Shown piece after piece: positions 32,250 to 41,029 of a stretch of DNA of 64,000 nt. Within the stretch, counting starts at the first letter, position 1, and the number at the start of each line of letters is the position of its first letter. A program made the position numbers and the translations under genes. This DNA comes from Algorimicrobium echini (GTDB taxonomy: Bacteria; Bacteroidota; Bacteroidia; Flavobacteriales; Flavobacteriaceae), in contig NZ_FOVN01000006.1 of the NCBI RefSeq assembly GCF_900115185.1, positions 62,001-126,000 of the forward strand, in the 5' to 3' direction. The notes beneath the pieces were generated by a model. It saw nothing but the letters and a program-made list of their open reading frames with translations, ran no database searches and was not told the origin of the DNA.

Positions 32250-35099
32250 TTATGCTTCCATATATTCTTCTATAGGTGCACAAGTACAAAATAAATTACG
32301 GTCGCCATAAGCGTCGTCAACACGTCTTACGGTAGGCCAAAACTTATTATCACGAACATATTCTAAAGGAAATGCTGCTTGCTCTCTGGTGTAAGGCATT
32401 AGCCATTCATTGGCTGTAATCATTTCTAATGTATGAGGTGCATTTTTAAGAATGTTATTTGTGTCGTCTTTGGAGCTCGCTTCAATTTCTTTTCTGATTG
32501 AAATCATAGCGTCACAAAAACGATCCATTTCAGCTTTACTTTCACTTTCAGTTGGTTCAATCATTAAGGTTCCAGCTACTGGGAACGATACGGTTGGTGC
32601 ATGAAAGCCATAATCCATTAACCGTTTCGCGATATCGGTAACTTCAATGCCATGTTCTTTAAAAGCCCGACAGTCTACAATCATTTCATGAGCAGCTCTC
32701 CCGCGTTCTCCTGAATACAGCGTATCAAACTGGCCTTGTAAACGGAATTTAATATAGTTGGCGTTAAGTATTGCTACTTTAGTAGCGTCGGTTAAGCCTT
32801 TAGCGCCTAACATTTTTATATAACCATAAGAAATTAAGCATACCAAAGATGATCCAAATGGCGCTCCAGAAATTGCCGAAATAGCATTTGTTCCGCCTGT
32901 TTTAATAATAGGGTTGCTAGGTAAAAATGGTGCTAATTGTTTAGCTACACATATAGGTCCAACGCCAGGTCCACCACCTCCATGAGGGATGGCAAAGGTT
33001 TTGTGAAGGTTTAAGTGACAAACATCAGCTCCAATATTTCCTGGGTTGGTTAGTCCAACTTGTGCATTCATATTGGCACCATCCATATACACTTGACCAC
33101 CATTGTCATGAATAATTTGAGTTATTTCTTTAATAGCAGACTCATAAACGCCATGAGTGGATGGGTAAGTAACCATTATACATGATAGGTTGTCTTTGTG
33201 TAACTCTGCTTTTTCCCGTAAATCGTCTACATCAATATTTCCTTTTTCAGTAGATTTTGTTACAACTACTTTCATTCCTGCCATAACAGCACTTGCTGGG
33301 TTTGTTCCATGAGCAGATGAAGGTATTAAACAAATATTTCTATGATGGTCACCACGAGATTCGTGGTAAGCTTTAATTACCATAAGACCAGCAAATTCAC
33401 CTTGAGCACCTGAATTTGGCTGTAAGGATGTGGCTGCAAAACCCGTTATTTCTGTTAACTGATTTTCTAATTCTTTTAAGATAGTTAGATAACCTTCGGC
33501 TTGATCAGCAGGAACAAATGGGTGAATAGTGCCCCAATTTGGAGAGCTTAATGGTAACATTTCAGCAGCAGCATTCAACTTCATAGTACAGGAGCCTAAT
33601 GAAATCATTGAGTGATTTAATGATAAATCTTTGCGTTCTAATTTTTTAATATAACGCATTAGCTCTGTTTCCGAATGGTGTGAATTAAATACATCAAGTG
33701 TTAAAAAATCCGTTGTTCTTTGTAAGGATTCCATAACCATATTGGTTTCAGAAAGCGTTTCAATTTTTACCGTTTCTTTATTAGCAACACCTGCAAAAAT
33801 AGAAACAATTTGATTCGCATCTTTTAGTGTTGTTGTTTCATTAATAGAAATTGTAACCGTTTCGGCATCTGGATAATAAAAATTAACGCCTGCTTTTTCG
33901 GCAGCAGCTTTAATATTTTCAGCGTTTGCTTTAACTTTAATCGTATCGAAATATGCTGTGTTTAGCTGGCTAATGCCAAGTTTTTCTAAAGCATTCGAAA
34001 CAGATACAGCTGTATAATGAATACGATTGGCTATAAACTCTAACCCTTTTGGGCCATGGTAAACGGCGTACATACCAGCCATAACAGCTAAAAGCACTTG
34101 AGCCGTACAAATATTAGATGTTGCTTTGTCTCGTTTAATATGCTGCTCACGGGTTTGTAATGCCATGCGTAACGCACGATTTCCGTTCATATCTTTGGTG
34201 ACACCAATAATACGCCCAGGAATATCCCGCTTATACATTTCTTTTGTTGCAAAGAAAGCTGCGTGAGGTCCACCATAACCCATAGGGACACCAAAGCGTT
34301 GTGTGGTTCCAACAACCACATCCGCACCAAATTTCCCAGGGGCTTCTAATTTCACTAAACTTAAAATATCGGCAGCAACAGCAACTTTTATTCCGTGATT
34401 GTTGGCTGAAGAAATAAATGTTTTTATATCTGTAATTTGTCCGTCTTTGCCTGGATACTGTAATAGGGCACCATAGAATTCGGATGAGAAATTGAAAGTG
34501 TCTTCATTTCCTACAACCAATTCAATACCAATTGGATTTGCACGTGTTTCTAATAGCGATAAGGTTTGTGGTAAAATATTTTCTGAAACGAAAAATTTAT
34601 TAACGTTTGCTTTCTTTTGATCACGAGACCTAACAGCAAATAATAAGCCCATAGCTTCAGCTGCAGCCGTACTTTCATCTAAAAGTGACGCGTTAGCGAG
34701 TTCCATACCTGTTAAGTCGCAAATCATGGTTTGGAAATTTAAAAGAGCCTCTAAACGTCCCTGTGCAATTTCTGCTTGGTAAGGCGTGTATGCTGTATAC
34801 CAACCAGGATTTTCTAGTATATTCCGTTGAATAACCGCTGGTAATATTGTTGGGTGGTATCCTAAACCAATATATGTTTTGTACGTTTTGTTACGTTTTG
34901 ATAATTCATGAATATGTGTCAAGTATTCTTGCTCACTCATGGCTTCATCTAGATTTAACGCTGATTTTAATCGGATATCATCTGGAACAGTCTCATAAAT
35001 TAATTGATCTAATGAGTCCACACCAATGGTTTGTAACATGCGATTTTGGTCTTCTTCTCGTGGACCAATGTGACGTTGTGCGAAAGCAGTTGTATTCAT
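32250..35099 (-). CDS. gcvP: Glycine dehydrogenase (decarboxylating), GcvP
   Basis: P protein of the glycine cleavage system, which decarboxylates glycine and hands the aminomethyl group to the lipoylated H protein. The 949-aa length is the fused form with both alpha-like and beta-like halves. The PLP lysine is near residue 700 in NLHKTFAIPHGGGGPG. Also present are GLGYHPTILP and YTPYQAEIAQGR in the N half and SLGSCTMKLNA at the start of the C half. It is a monocistronic gene with its own TAAATTTG box and terminator. The H and T protein genes are elsewhere. Confidence 0.98.
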   Translation of the reverse strand: MNTTAFAQRHIGPREEDQNRMLQTIGVDSLDQLIYETVPDDIRLKSALNLDEAMSEQEYLTHIHELSKRNKTYKTYIGLGYHPTILPAVIQRNILENPGWYTAYTPYQAEIAQGRLEALLNFQTMICDLTGMELANASLLDESTAAAEAMGLLFAVRSRDQKKANVNKFFVSENILPQTLSLLETRANPIGIELVVGNEDTFNFSSEFYGALLQYPGKDGQITDIKTFISSANNHGIKVAVAADILSLVKLEAPGKFGADVVVGTTQRFGVPMGYGGPHAAFFATKEMYKRDIPGRIIGVTKDMNGNRALRMALQTREQHIKRDKATSNICTAQVLLAVMAGMYAVYHGPKGLEFIANRIHYTAVSVSNALEKLGISQLNTAYFDTIKVKANAENIKAAAEKAGVNFYYPDAETVTISINETTTLKDANQIVSIFAGVANKETVKIETLSETNMVMESLQRTTDFLTLDVFNSHHSETELMRYIKKLERKDLSLNHSMISLGSCTMKLNAAAEMLPLSSPNWGTIHPFVPADQAEGYLTILKELENQLTEITGFAATSLQPNSGAQGEFAGLMVIKAYHESRGDHHRNICLIPSSAHGTNPASAVMAGMKVVVTKSTEKGNIDVDDLREKAELHKDNLSCIMVTYPSTHGVYESAIKEITQIIHDNGGQVYMDGANMNAQVGLTNPGNIGADVCHLNLHKTFAIPHGGGGPGVGPICVAKQLAPFLPSNPIIKTGGTNAISAISGAPFGSSLVCLISYGYIKMLGAKGLTDATKVAILNANYIKFRLQGQFDTLYSGERGRAAHEMIVDCRAFKEHGIEVTDIAKRLMDYGFHAPTVSFPVAGTLMIEPTESESKAEMDRFCDAMISIRKEIEASSKDDTNNILKNAPHTLEMITANEWLMPYTREQAAFPLEYVRDNKFWPTVRRVDDAYGDRNLFCTCAPIEEYMEA

Positions 35100-35124
35100 T
35101 AAAAGTTGTGTTGAATTTAGGCTG

Positions 35125-35132
35125 CAAATTTA
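35125..35132 (-). promoter_or_regulatory. TAnnTTTG -7 box for gcvP
   Basis: TAAATTTG on the minus strand, 25 bp ahead of the gcvP ATG. No matching -33 TTG at the usual distance. Confidence 0.55.
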
Positions 35133-35187
35133 CGGAATTATTCACGTTTTAATGTTAATGAAAATGAAAGTTTTTAACCAATTAATT

Positions 35188-35214
35188 TTGTTATTAACAC
35201 TTTGTGTATTTTTG
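35188..35214 (+). promoter_or_regulatory. Full promoter (TTG-N16-TATTTTTG) for the UbiA-like gene
   Basis: TTG at 35188-35190, a 16-bp spacer, and TATTTTTG at 35207-35214, only four bases from the ATG at 35219. The transcript would be leaderless or nearly so, if the ATG is right. Confidence 0.65.
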
Positions 35215-35218
35215 TATT

Positions 35219-36052
35219 ATGCGTTTCGGAAAACACCTTTTTGATTTTTATTTAAACAGCAGTATTCACGTAGCTTTATCCGTTTTTGCGTTAAGTTGGT
35301 TAACACTCATTGAGTATCAAATTCCATTTGATGCAAATGTGCTTTTTTTTATATTTTTTGCATCTATTGCTGGTTATAATTTTGTGAAGTTTTTTGGTTT
35401 GGCAAAATTTCATCATAGAAGCTTGTCACGTTGGCTGAAAATTATTCAAATTTTGTCCTTTATATGTCTAATGTTTATGAGCTTTTTTGCCTTTCAATTG
35501 CAAATGGAAACCATAATGTATTTAAGTGTTTTTGCGCTTATTACATGTTTATATGCGATACCATTTCTTCCAAAAAGTTTTTATTTTGATAAACAACAAA
35601 ATTTACGAAACGTAAGTGGGCTTAAAGTTTATGTGATTGCTTTGGTTTGGGCTGGAGTTACTGTGCTTATTCCGTTAATTAACAATAATCGCCTTTTAGA
35701 TGTTACTGTAGTCTGGGTCTTTTTACAACGGTTTTTGTTGGTTTTGGCTTTAATGCTCCCTTTTGAAATTCGGGATATGCAATTTGATAGTCTGAAGTTA
35801 GCTACAATACCTCAAAAAATTGGTATTAAAAACACTAAAATTATGGGCGTTATTTTAGCGTGTTTATTTTTTGGATTGGAATTCTTTATTTCTGAAAAAA
35901 TTGCGGATAACTTGTTAATTCAATTGATTGTTGCTGTTTTAGTGATGTTAAGTATCTTGTTTGCAAGCAGGCGTCAGGGGAAATATTACAGCGGCTTTTG
36001 GGTGGAGAGTATTCCTATTTTTTGGTTGCTACTTACGCTCTTGTTTGGATAG
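35219..36052 (+). CDS. UbiA-like integral membrane protein
   Basis: A 277-aa protein with eight or nine predicted hydrophobic helices. The loop EIRDMQFDSLKLATIPQKIG matches the second Asp-rich loop of UbiA prenyltransferases (RDxxxD). The first loop, where UbiA has NDxxD, reads GYNFVKFFG and lacks aspartate, so prenyl transfer activity is doubtful. The start at 35219 follows a strong promoter. The stop is inside the convergent gene at 36029 (24-bp overlap). The role is unknown. Confidence 0.75.
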   Translation: MRFGKHLFDFYLNSSIHVALSVFALSWLTLIEYQIPFDANVLFFIFFASIAGYNFVKFFGLAKFHHRSLSRWLKIIQILSFICLMFMSFFAFQLQMETIMYLSVFALITCLYAIPFLPKSFYFDKQQNLRNVSGLKVYVIALVWAGVTVLIPLINNNRLLDVTVVWVFLQRFLLVLALMLPFEIRDMQFDSLKLATIPQKIGIKNTKIMGVILACLFFGLEFFISEKIADNLLIQLIVAVLVMLSILFASRRQGKYYSGFWVESIPIFWLLLTLLFG

Positions 36053-36292
36053 TTCTTTAGTGAACTGTGCTTTTATTTGCTCGCGCTCTATGGTTTTTAA
36101 ACAGTTAAGTTTTGAGTTTTTTACAGATTCAGAAAGTTTGCTGTTTCTTTTAACATAGGAACGCGTTATATGGCACCAAAAATACCGTAAAGTGAGTTTG
36201 AATTTTTCCCAATTAGTAGCTTCATTATATTGTGCTTTGTCACAAATGTGCTGTGCTTCCTCACAGGTAATAAATAAATATCTTTTTTTCAT
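36029..36292 (-). CDS. Small anti-sigma-like protein next to a sigma factor, 87 aa
   Basis: A short cytoplasmic protein with CEEAQHICDK and, further on, LRYFWCHITRSY, a pattern of the zf-HC2 type in which the last Cys is Thr. It starts four bases after the stop of the sigma factor gene, as anti-sigma factors usually do. No membrane helix is present. I recall similar flavobacterial proteins beside this sigma class; function is inferred from position. The start at 36292 is preferred because the extra upstream codons overlap the sigma gene end. Confidence 0.7.
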   Translation of the reverse strand: MKKRYLFITCEEAQHICDKAQYNEATNWEKFKLTLRYFWCHITRSYVKRNSKLSESVKNSKLNCLKTIEREQIKAQFTKELSKQERK

Positions 36293-36296
36293 ATTG

Positions 36297-36851
36297 CTAA
36301 TTAAACCATGTTTTTTCCATACAATCTGCCATGGCAGTTCGGGCTCTATGAACAATAACCCATAGGTTAGACGCTGTAATGTTTAATTCATTACAAATGG
36401 TTTCTGTTTCTAACCCTTCAATAGTTTTCATTTTAAAAACGGTTGCTTGTTTCTCTGGAAGCTTTTCTAAACAACTATAAATGGCATCACCTAATTCATC
36501 ATTTTCTAAAGTGTCTTCGGCTGTTTTATCAAACGGGTCTGCAATACGTTCCTCAAGCCAATCACCTTCTTCCTCGTTACTATTGTAGGACATGCGCACT
36601 TCGGCTTGTCCTTTTTTAGAATTTATTTTCCGATAATGGTCAATAATTTTTCGTTTTAAAATAGAGATTAGCCATGTGCGTTCGCTGGCTTCACCTTTAA
36701 AGTTTTTCATGGATTTTAAGCCTGCAAAAAATGTGTCTTGTACCAAATCTTTAGAAATTTCACGATCACTAACACGTGATATCGTAAAATTAAATAAGTA
36801 ATCTGAATACCGATCTATCCATTGATCTGGGTTTATAAGATGTTTAGGCAT
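36297..36851 (-). CDS. Sigma-70 family factor (ECF-like)
   Basis: A 184-aa sigma factor. Region 2: SKDLVQDTFFAGLKSM and SERTWLISILKRKIIDHYRK. A longer acidic linker (SNEEEGDWLEERIADPFDK) separates it from region 4, with VFKMKTIEGLETETICNELNITASNLWVIVHRAR as the helix-turn-helix. This composition matches the TIGR02943-type group rather than the classical ECF. The ATG at 36851 is 22 bp after a TACTTTTG box with a TTG -33. The neighbouring small protein is the likely regulator. Confidence 0.9.
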   Translation of the reverse strand: MPKHLINPDQWIDRYSDYLFNFTISRVSDREISKDLVQDTFFAGLKSMKNFKGEASERTWLISILKRKIIDHYRKINSKKGQAEVRMSYNSNEEEGDWLEERIADPFDKTAEDTLENDELGDAIYSCLEKLPEKQATVFKMKTIEGLETETICNELNITASNLWVIVHRARTAMADCMEKTWFN

Positions 36852-36873
36852 AAAATTATTTAGCAATTTTTAT

Positions 36874-36903
36874 CAAAAGTAGGGTAAAATTTCTATTTCT
36901 CAA
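36874..36903 (-). promoter_or_regulatory. Promoter for the sigma factor gene, partly inside the M3 peptidase end
   Basis: TACTTTTG at 36881-36874 on the minus strand, with TTG at 36903-36901 (spacer 19), so the -33 box lies in the last codons of the upstream peptidase gene. Confidence 0.6.
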
Positions 36904-38926
36904 TCAACCCAGCACGTTTTAGTAAAGCGTCTGGTTGTGGTTCTTGACCTCTAAAGCGTTTGTATAAAACCATAGGGTCATCGGTTCCGCCTTGGGATAA
37001 GATGTTGTCTTTAAATTTTGTAGCGACATCAGCATTGAAAATGCCTTGTTCTTGAAAGTACTCAAAAGCGTCTGCATCTAAAACTTCAGCCCATTTGTAA
37101 CTGTAATATCCTGAACTGTAACCACCTTGAAAAATATGAGAGAATGATGTGCTCATACAGTTTTCCGCAACATCCGGATATAATTTGGTGTTTTCAAATG
37201 CTTTTAGCTCTTGTGCTTTTACATCAATAATACCCGTTGGATCTTGTCCGTGCCAGCTCATGTCTAACAGTCCAAAACTAATTTGGCGCATGGTTTGCAT
37301 GCCTTCATGGAATGTTGCCGATGCTTTAATTTTTTGTATCAAATCCATTGGAATAACGTCGCCAGTTTCATAGTGAGTTGCAAAAATTTCTAAAGCTTCA
37401 CGCTCATAACACCAATTTTCTAAAACTTGACTCGGTAATTCTACAAAATCCCAAAACACACTTGTTCCCGATAAACTTGGGTAGGTAGTGTTTGCTAACA
37501 TACCGTGAAGAGCATGGCCAAATTCATGAAATAGCGTTGTCACTTCATTAAAAGTTAACAACGATGGTTTTGTTTTTGTTGGTTTCGTAAAATTGCAAAC
37601 TATAGAAATATGTGGGCGACTATTTTCACCTTCTCTAATAAATTGTGGTTTGTAAACCGTCATCCAGGCACCATTGCGTTTTCCTGGTCTTGGAAAAAAG
37701 TCGGCATAAAATATAGAGACTAAATTGCCTGCTGTATCGGTTACCTTATATGTTAGGACATCTTTATGGTATTTATCTATGGTGTTGATTTCTTCAAACT
37801 GCAAGCCGTAAAGCTTTTCAGCAATTGTAAAAGCACCATGAATAACATTTTCTAATTTGAAATAAGGTTTTAATTTTTCATCATCTAAATCGAATAACTT
37901 CTGTTTGAGTTTTTCACCATAGTAGGCACCATCCCATTTTTGAAGTTGATCAATACCATCTAAATCTTTAGCAAATTTCTCTAAATTTTTAAATTCATTT
38001 TCAGCTGCTGGTTTTGCTTTATCCAAAAGTTCATTTAGAAATGCTTCTACCGTTTCTGGATTTTTAGCCATGCGTTCTTCCAATACAAAATGTGCGTGTG
38101 TTTTGTAACCGAGTAAGTTAGCGCGTTTAAAACGAAGTTTCGCTATTTGCAATACGTTTTCTTGATTGTCATATGTATTATTCTGAAAGGCTTTTGCGCC
38201 TGATGCAATAGCAAGCTTTTTTCGAATTTCCCGATTGTCCGCATAGGTCATAAACGGAATGTAGCTAGGATAATCTAACGTAATTAACCACCCGTCTTTA
38301 TTTTTGCTTTCAGCTAAATTACTTGCTGCTTCTTTAGCGCCTTCTGGTAAACCAGCTAAATCTTTTTCGTCAGTAATATGTAACTCAAAATTATTGGTTT
38401 CAGCTAAAACATTCTCGCCAAAAGTTAATTTTAACTTGCTCAATTTTTTGTCAATCTCCCGAAGTTCTTGTTTTTTATCTTCTGGAAGATTAGCACCATT
38501 TCTTGAGAATCCTTTATACTTTTTATCTAAAAGGGTTTCTTGCTCTTTTGTTAATTTTAAACTTGCTTTATTATTATATACCGCTTTAACACGCTCAAAT
38601 AAGTTTTGATTTAAGGTAATGTCATTGCTAAATTCCGATAACAGAGGTGAAACATCTTGAGCAATTTTTTGAATGGTATCATTCGTTTCTGCCGAATTCA
38701 TATTAAAAAAGATACTCGATAACCTATCGAGTTCTTCTCCTGAAAAGTCTAAAGCTTCTATGGTGTTTTCAAAGGTTGGTGCTTCGGGATTTTTTGTAAT
38801 TGCATCAATTTCAGTTTTTGCCTTATTTATGGCCGTTTTGAAGGCTGGTAAGTAATCTGAATCTGAAATTTTAGAGAATGGTGTAGTAGTATATAATGTG
38901 TTGAATGGTTTATTAAGTATATTCAT
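36893..38926 (-). CDS. M3 family oligopeptidase (Dcp/OpdA type)
   Basis: A 677-aa cytoplasmic zinc oligopeptidase. The active site is FHEFGHALHGM with the zinc-binding His residues, and later VELPSQVLENWCYE supplies the third ligand (Glu). The N-terminal part is mostly helical, as in the thimet/Dcp fold, and PRPGKRNGAW and SHIFQGGYSSGYYSYKWAE are family landmarks. No signal peptide, so it degrades peptides inside the cell. It stands alone apart from the downstream sigma factor, which has its own promoter. Confidence 0.95.
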   Translation of the reverse strand: MNILNKPFNTLYTTTPFSKISDSDYLPAFKTAINKAKTEIDAITKNPEAPTFENTIEALDFSGEELDRLSSIFFNMNSAETNDTIQKIAQDVSPLLSEFSNDITLNQNLFERVKAVYNNKASLKLTKEQETLLDKKYKGFSRNGANLPEDKKQELREIDKKLSKLKLTFGENVLAETNNFELHITDEKDLAGLPEGAKEAASNLAESKNKDGWLITLDYPSYIPFMTYADNREIRKKLAIASGAKAFQNNTYDNQENVLQIAKLRFKRANLLGYKTHAHFVLEERMAKNPETVEAFLNELLDKAKPAAENEFKNLEKFAKDLDGIDQLQKWDGAYYGEKLKQKLFDLDDEKLKPYFKLENVIHGAFTIAEKLYGLQFEEINTIDKYHKDVLTYKVTDTAGNLVSIFYADFFPRPGKRNGAWMTVYKPQFIREGENSRPHISIVCNFTKPTKTKPSLLTFNEVTTLFHEFGHALHGMLANTTYPSLSGTSVFWDFVELPSQVLENWCYEREALEIFATHYETGDVIPMDLIQKIKASATFHEGMQTMRQISFGLLDMSWHGQDPTGIIDVKAQELKAFENTKLYPDVAENCMSTSFSHIFQGGYSSGYYSYKWAEVLDADAFEYFQEQGIFNADVATKFKDNILSQGGTDDPMVLYKRFRGQEPQPDALLKRAGLIEK

Positions 38927-39108
38927 GACTGTTGTTTACTTTTTTAATTCAGGCATTTTTTTTAGTGAATAAAGGTGGGTAATTTAATTGATTATCCTTG
39001 TTAAGGAATATCTAAATAATTGTGATACTTTTCTTACTACATCAATGATTACGGCATTATTAACTAAAATTTAAGAAAATAAGGTGTTTAAAATATGCTT
39101 TTATATAG

Positions 39109-39205
39109 TACTTTTGTACTAGATTTTTTCATGAGAGTTTCATACTCACTTAAAAATTATTGATTAATAGCGTTAAACCTCGGCTTCTAGCCGAGGTTTA
39201 TTTGT
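39109..39205 (+). ncRNA. Candidate short transcript with a 10-codon reading frame
   Basis: TACTTTTG (39109-39116) lies within the inverted repeat TAGTAC-TTTT-GTACTA. An ATG follows at 39131 and opens a 10-codon frame (MRVSYSLKNY), then comes the 11-bp terminator hairpin at 39175-39199 with TTTATTTGTTTT. This makes a possible 80-90-nt transcript in a 280-bp gap. The rest of the gap shows nothing. The hairpin is equally explained as the purE terminator. Confidence 0.3.
39175..39199. terminator. Rho-independent terminator after purE
   Basis: An 11-bp perfect stem (AAACCTCGGCT with AGCCGAGGTTT) with a TCT loop, eight bases past the purE stop. A T-rich tail is also present on the plus strand. Confidence 0.85.
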
Positions 39206-39206
39206 T

Positions 39207-39695
39207 TTAGAACTTTTTTAATTCGTTTGCCGAATCTATAACTTTTGCTTTTAAGCCTGCTTTGTAGGTTATTATTTTATCCAAAATATCTGCATCTGAA
39301 CTGCCTAAAATTTGAGCTGCTAAAATTCCGGCATTTTTAGCGCCATTTAAAGCAACTGTTGCTACAGGCACACCTCCAGGCATCTGTAAAATAGACAAAA
39401 CGGAGTCCCAGCCGTCTATAGAATTGCTACTTTTTACGGGAACACCTATAATTGGTAAAGGTGATAAAGATGCTACCATACCTGGTAAATGTGCTGCACC
39501 ACCTGCTCCAGCAATTATTACCTGAATGCCACGTGTATGTGCATATTTTCCATAGTCGAAAAGTTTTTCAGGTGTTCGGTGAGCTGAAACAATATCCACT
39601 TCAATTTCAATTCCAAATTCAACTAAAATATCAATCGCGTCTTGCATAACTGGCAAATCGCTTTTGCTTCCCATTATAATTCCTACTTTGCTCAT
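39207..39695 (-). CDS. purE: N5-carboxyaminoimidazole ribonucleotide mutase PurE
   Basis: Converts N5-CAIR to CAIR in purine synthesis. The 162-aa protein opens with the typical IIMGSKSDLPVM, then SAHRTPEKLFDYG (catalytic His) and AGAGGAAHLPGMVAS. It is class I, paired with PurK, which lies 23 bp upstream on the same strand. The pair is the usual two-step replacement for direct AIR carboxylation. Confidence 0.97.
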   Translation of the reverse strand: MSKVGIIMGSKSDLPVMQDAIDILVEFGIEIEVDIVSAHRTPEKLFDYGKYAHTRGIQVIIAGAGGAAHLPGMVASLSPLPIIGVPVKSSNSIDGWDSVLSILQMPGGVPVATVALNGAKNAGILAAQILGSSDADILDKIITYKAGLKAKVIDSANELKKF

Positions 39696-39718
39696 ATTTT
39701 ATATATTATAGTCTGTGT

Positions 39719-40873
39719 TTATTCACTAATAACTTGTATTGCTTTCTTTACCTCCTCTGCAATTTTTCGTGCTTCTGAAATTGAGTCACTAACAATGGTT
39801 ACATGGCCCATTTTCCGGAAAGGTCGTGTTTGTTTTTTGCCATAAATATGAGGTGTAACACCATCCATTCCCATAATGGTTTCAATATTTTTATAAACCA
39901 CATTGCCTGTATGATTTTCGGCACCAACTAAATTTACCATAACTCCTGCGGCTTTATTTTTTGTGTCACCTAAAGGTAAGTTTAAAACGGCACGAAGGTG
40001 TTGTTCAAATTGCGATGTATAATTGGCTTCAATGGTTTGGTGTCCCGAATTATGCGGTCTTGGAGCTACTTCATTTACAAGAATGTTGTCATCCTGTGTT
40101 TGAAACATTTCAACTGCCAAAAGACCAACATGATTGAAGGCTTTAGAGATTTGCAAGGCAACATCTGTAGCTCTTTTAGCAACTTCAGAATCAATTCTGG
40201 CAGGGCAAATAACATATTCAACTTGATTGGCTTCGGGATGAAATTCCATTTCTACTACGGGATAGGTTGCTACATGACCATTTGAATTTCTTGCCACAAT
40301 TACTGCTAATTCATTTTTAAAGGAAATCATGGTTTCGGCAATGCATTCCACATTAGGAAGTCCATTTAAATCTTCTAGTTTTCGTACTACTTTTACGCCA
40401 TTTCCATCATATCCAAATTGAGCACTTTTCCAAACAAAGGGCAGTTTTAAACCACCATTTTCAATGGCATCTTTAATTTCAGTAGTGTAAGCAAAGCGTG
40501 AAAATTCTGCTGTAGGTATGTTATGATCTAAATAAAATAATTTTTGCGTAGCTTTATTTTGAATAATCCGTAAGGTCTTGGAAGACGGGAAGACCTTAAC
40601 ACCTTTTTTTTCTAAATCTTCCAAGGCATCCGTATTTACATTTTCAATTTCAAAAGTAACCACGTCTAGATCTTTCCCAAAATTATAAACCGCATCATAA
40701 TTCATCAAATCGCCTAAATGAAATTCGTTACAAGCAATTTTACAAGGTGCTTCTGGGCTAGAGTCCATGACGCTTGTATAGATGTCAAATTTACGGGTGT
40801 CGTTTAAAAGCATTTTGCCTAATTGGCCACCACCTAAAATGCCTAATTTAAAATTGGAAGAAAAGTAATTCAT
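39719..40873 (-). CDS. purK: N5-carboxyaminoimidazole ribonucleotide synthase PurK
   Basis: ATP-grasp enzyme that makes N5-CAIR from AIR, bicarbonate and ATP. The 384-aa protein starts LGILGGGQLGKML (nucleotide fold). KSAQFGYDGNGV and the ATP-binding ECIAETMISFKNELAVIV follow, and VNEVAPRPHNSGH is the metal and catalytic loop. A full promoter lies 46-72 bp ahead of the ATG, and purE follows. Confidence 0.97.
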   Translation of the reverse strand: MNYFSSNFKLGILGGGQLGKMLLNDTRKFDIYTSVMDSSPEAPCKIACNEFHLGDLMNYDAVYNFGKDLDVVTFEIENVNTDALEDLEKKGVKVFPSSKTLRIIQNKATQKLFYLDHNIPTAEFSRFAYTTEIKDAIENGGLKLPFVWKSAQFGYDGNGVKVVRKLEDLNGLPNVECIAETMISFKNELAVIVARNSNGHVATYPVVEMEFHPEANQVEYVICPARIDSEVAKRATDVALQISKAFNHVGLLAVEMFQTQDDNILVNEVAPRPHNSGHQTIEANYTSQFEQHLRAVLNLPLGDTKNKAAGVMVNLVGAENHTGNVVYKNIETIMGMDGVTPHIYGKKQTRPFRKMGHVTIVSDSISEARKIAEEVKKAIQVISE

Positions 40874-40918
40874 GGTTTTTTACATTTAGCCTATTGGCGA
40901 CTGGTAAATTATTTCCAA

Positions 40919-40945
40919 CAAAAATACAAATCCTGTGTTTCCCAA
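40919..40945 (-). promoter_or_regulatory. Full promoter (TTG-N16-TATTTTTG) for purK-purE
   Basis: On the minus strand TTG at 40945-40943, a 16-bp spacer, and TATTTTTG at 40926-40919. Spacer and both boxes are the same as for valS and the UbiA-like gene. Confidence 0.7.
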
Positions 40946-41000
40946 AAAACTTATTTCCTAACTATATATATAAGAATTCGTAAAACGTTAATCAAATGAT

Positions 41001-41008
41001 TATCTTTG
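41001..41008 (+). promoter_or_regulatory. TAnnTTTG -7 box for the HPRT-Adk fusion
   Basis: TATCTTTG, 21 bp ahead of the GTG start at 41030. The -33 region reads TTCG rather than TTG. Confidence 0.55.
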
Positions 41009-41029
41009 CATTTCTAAAATTAAGAACAC

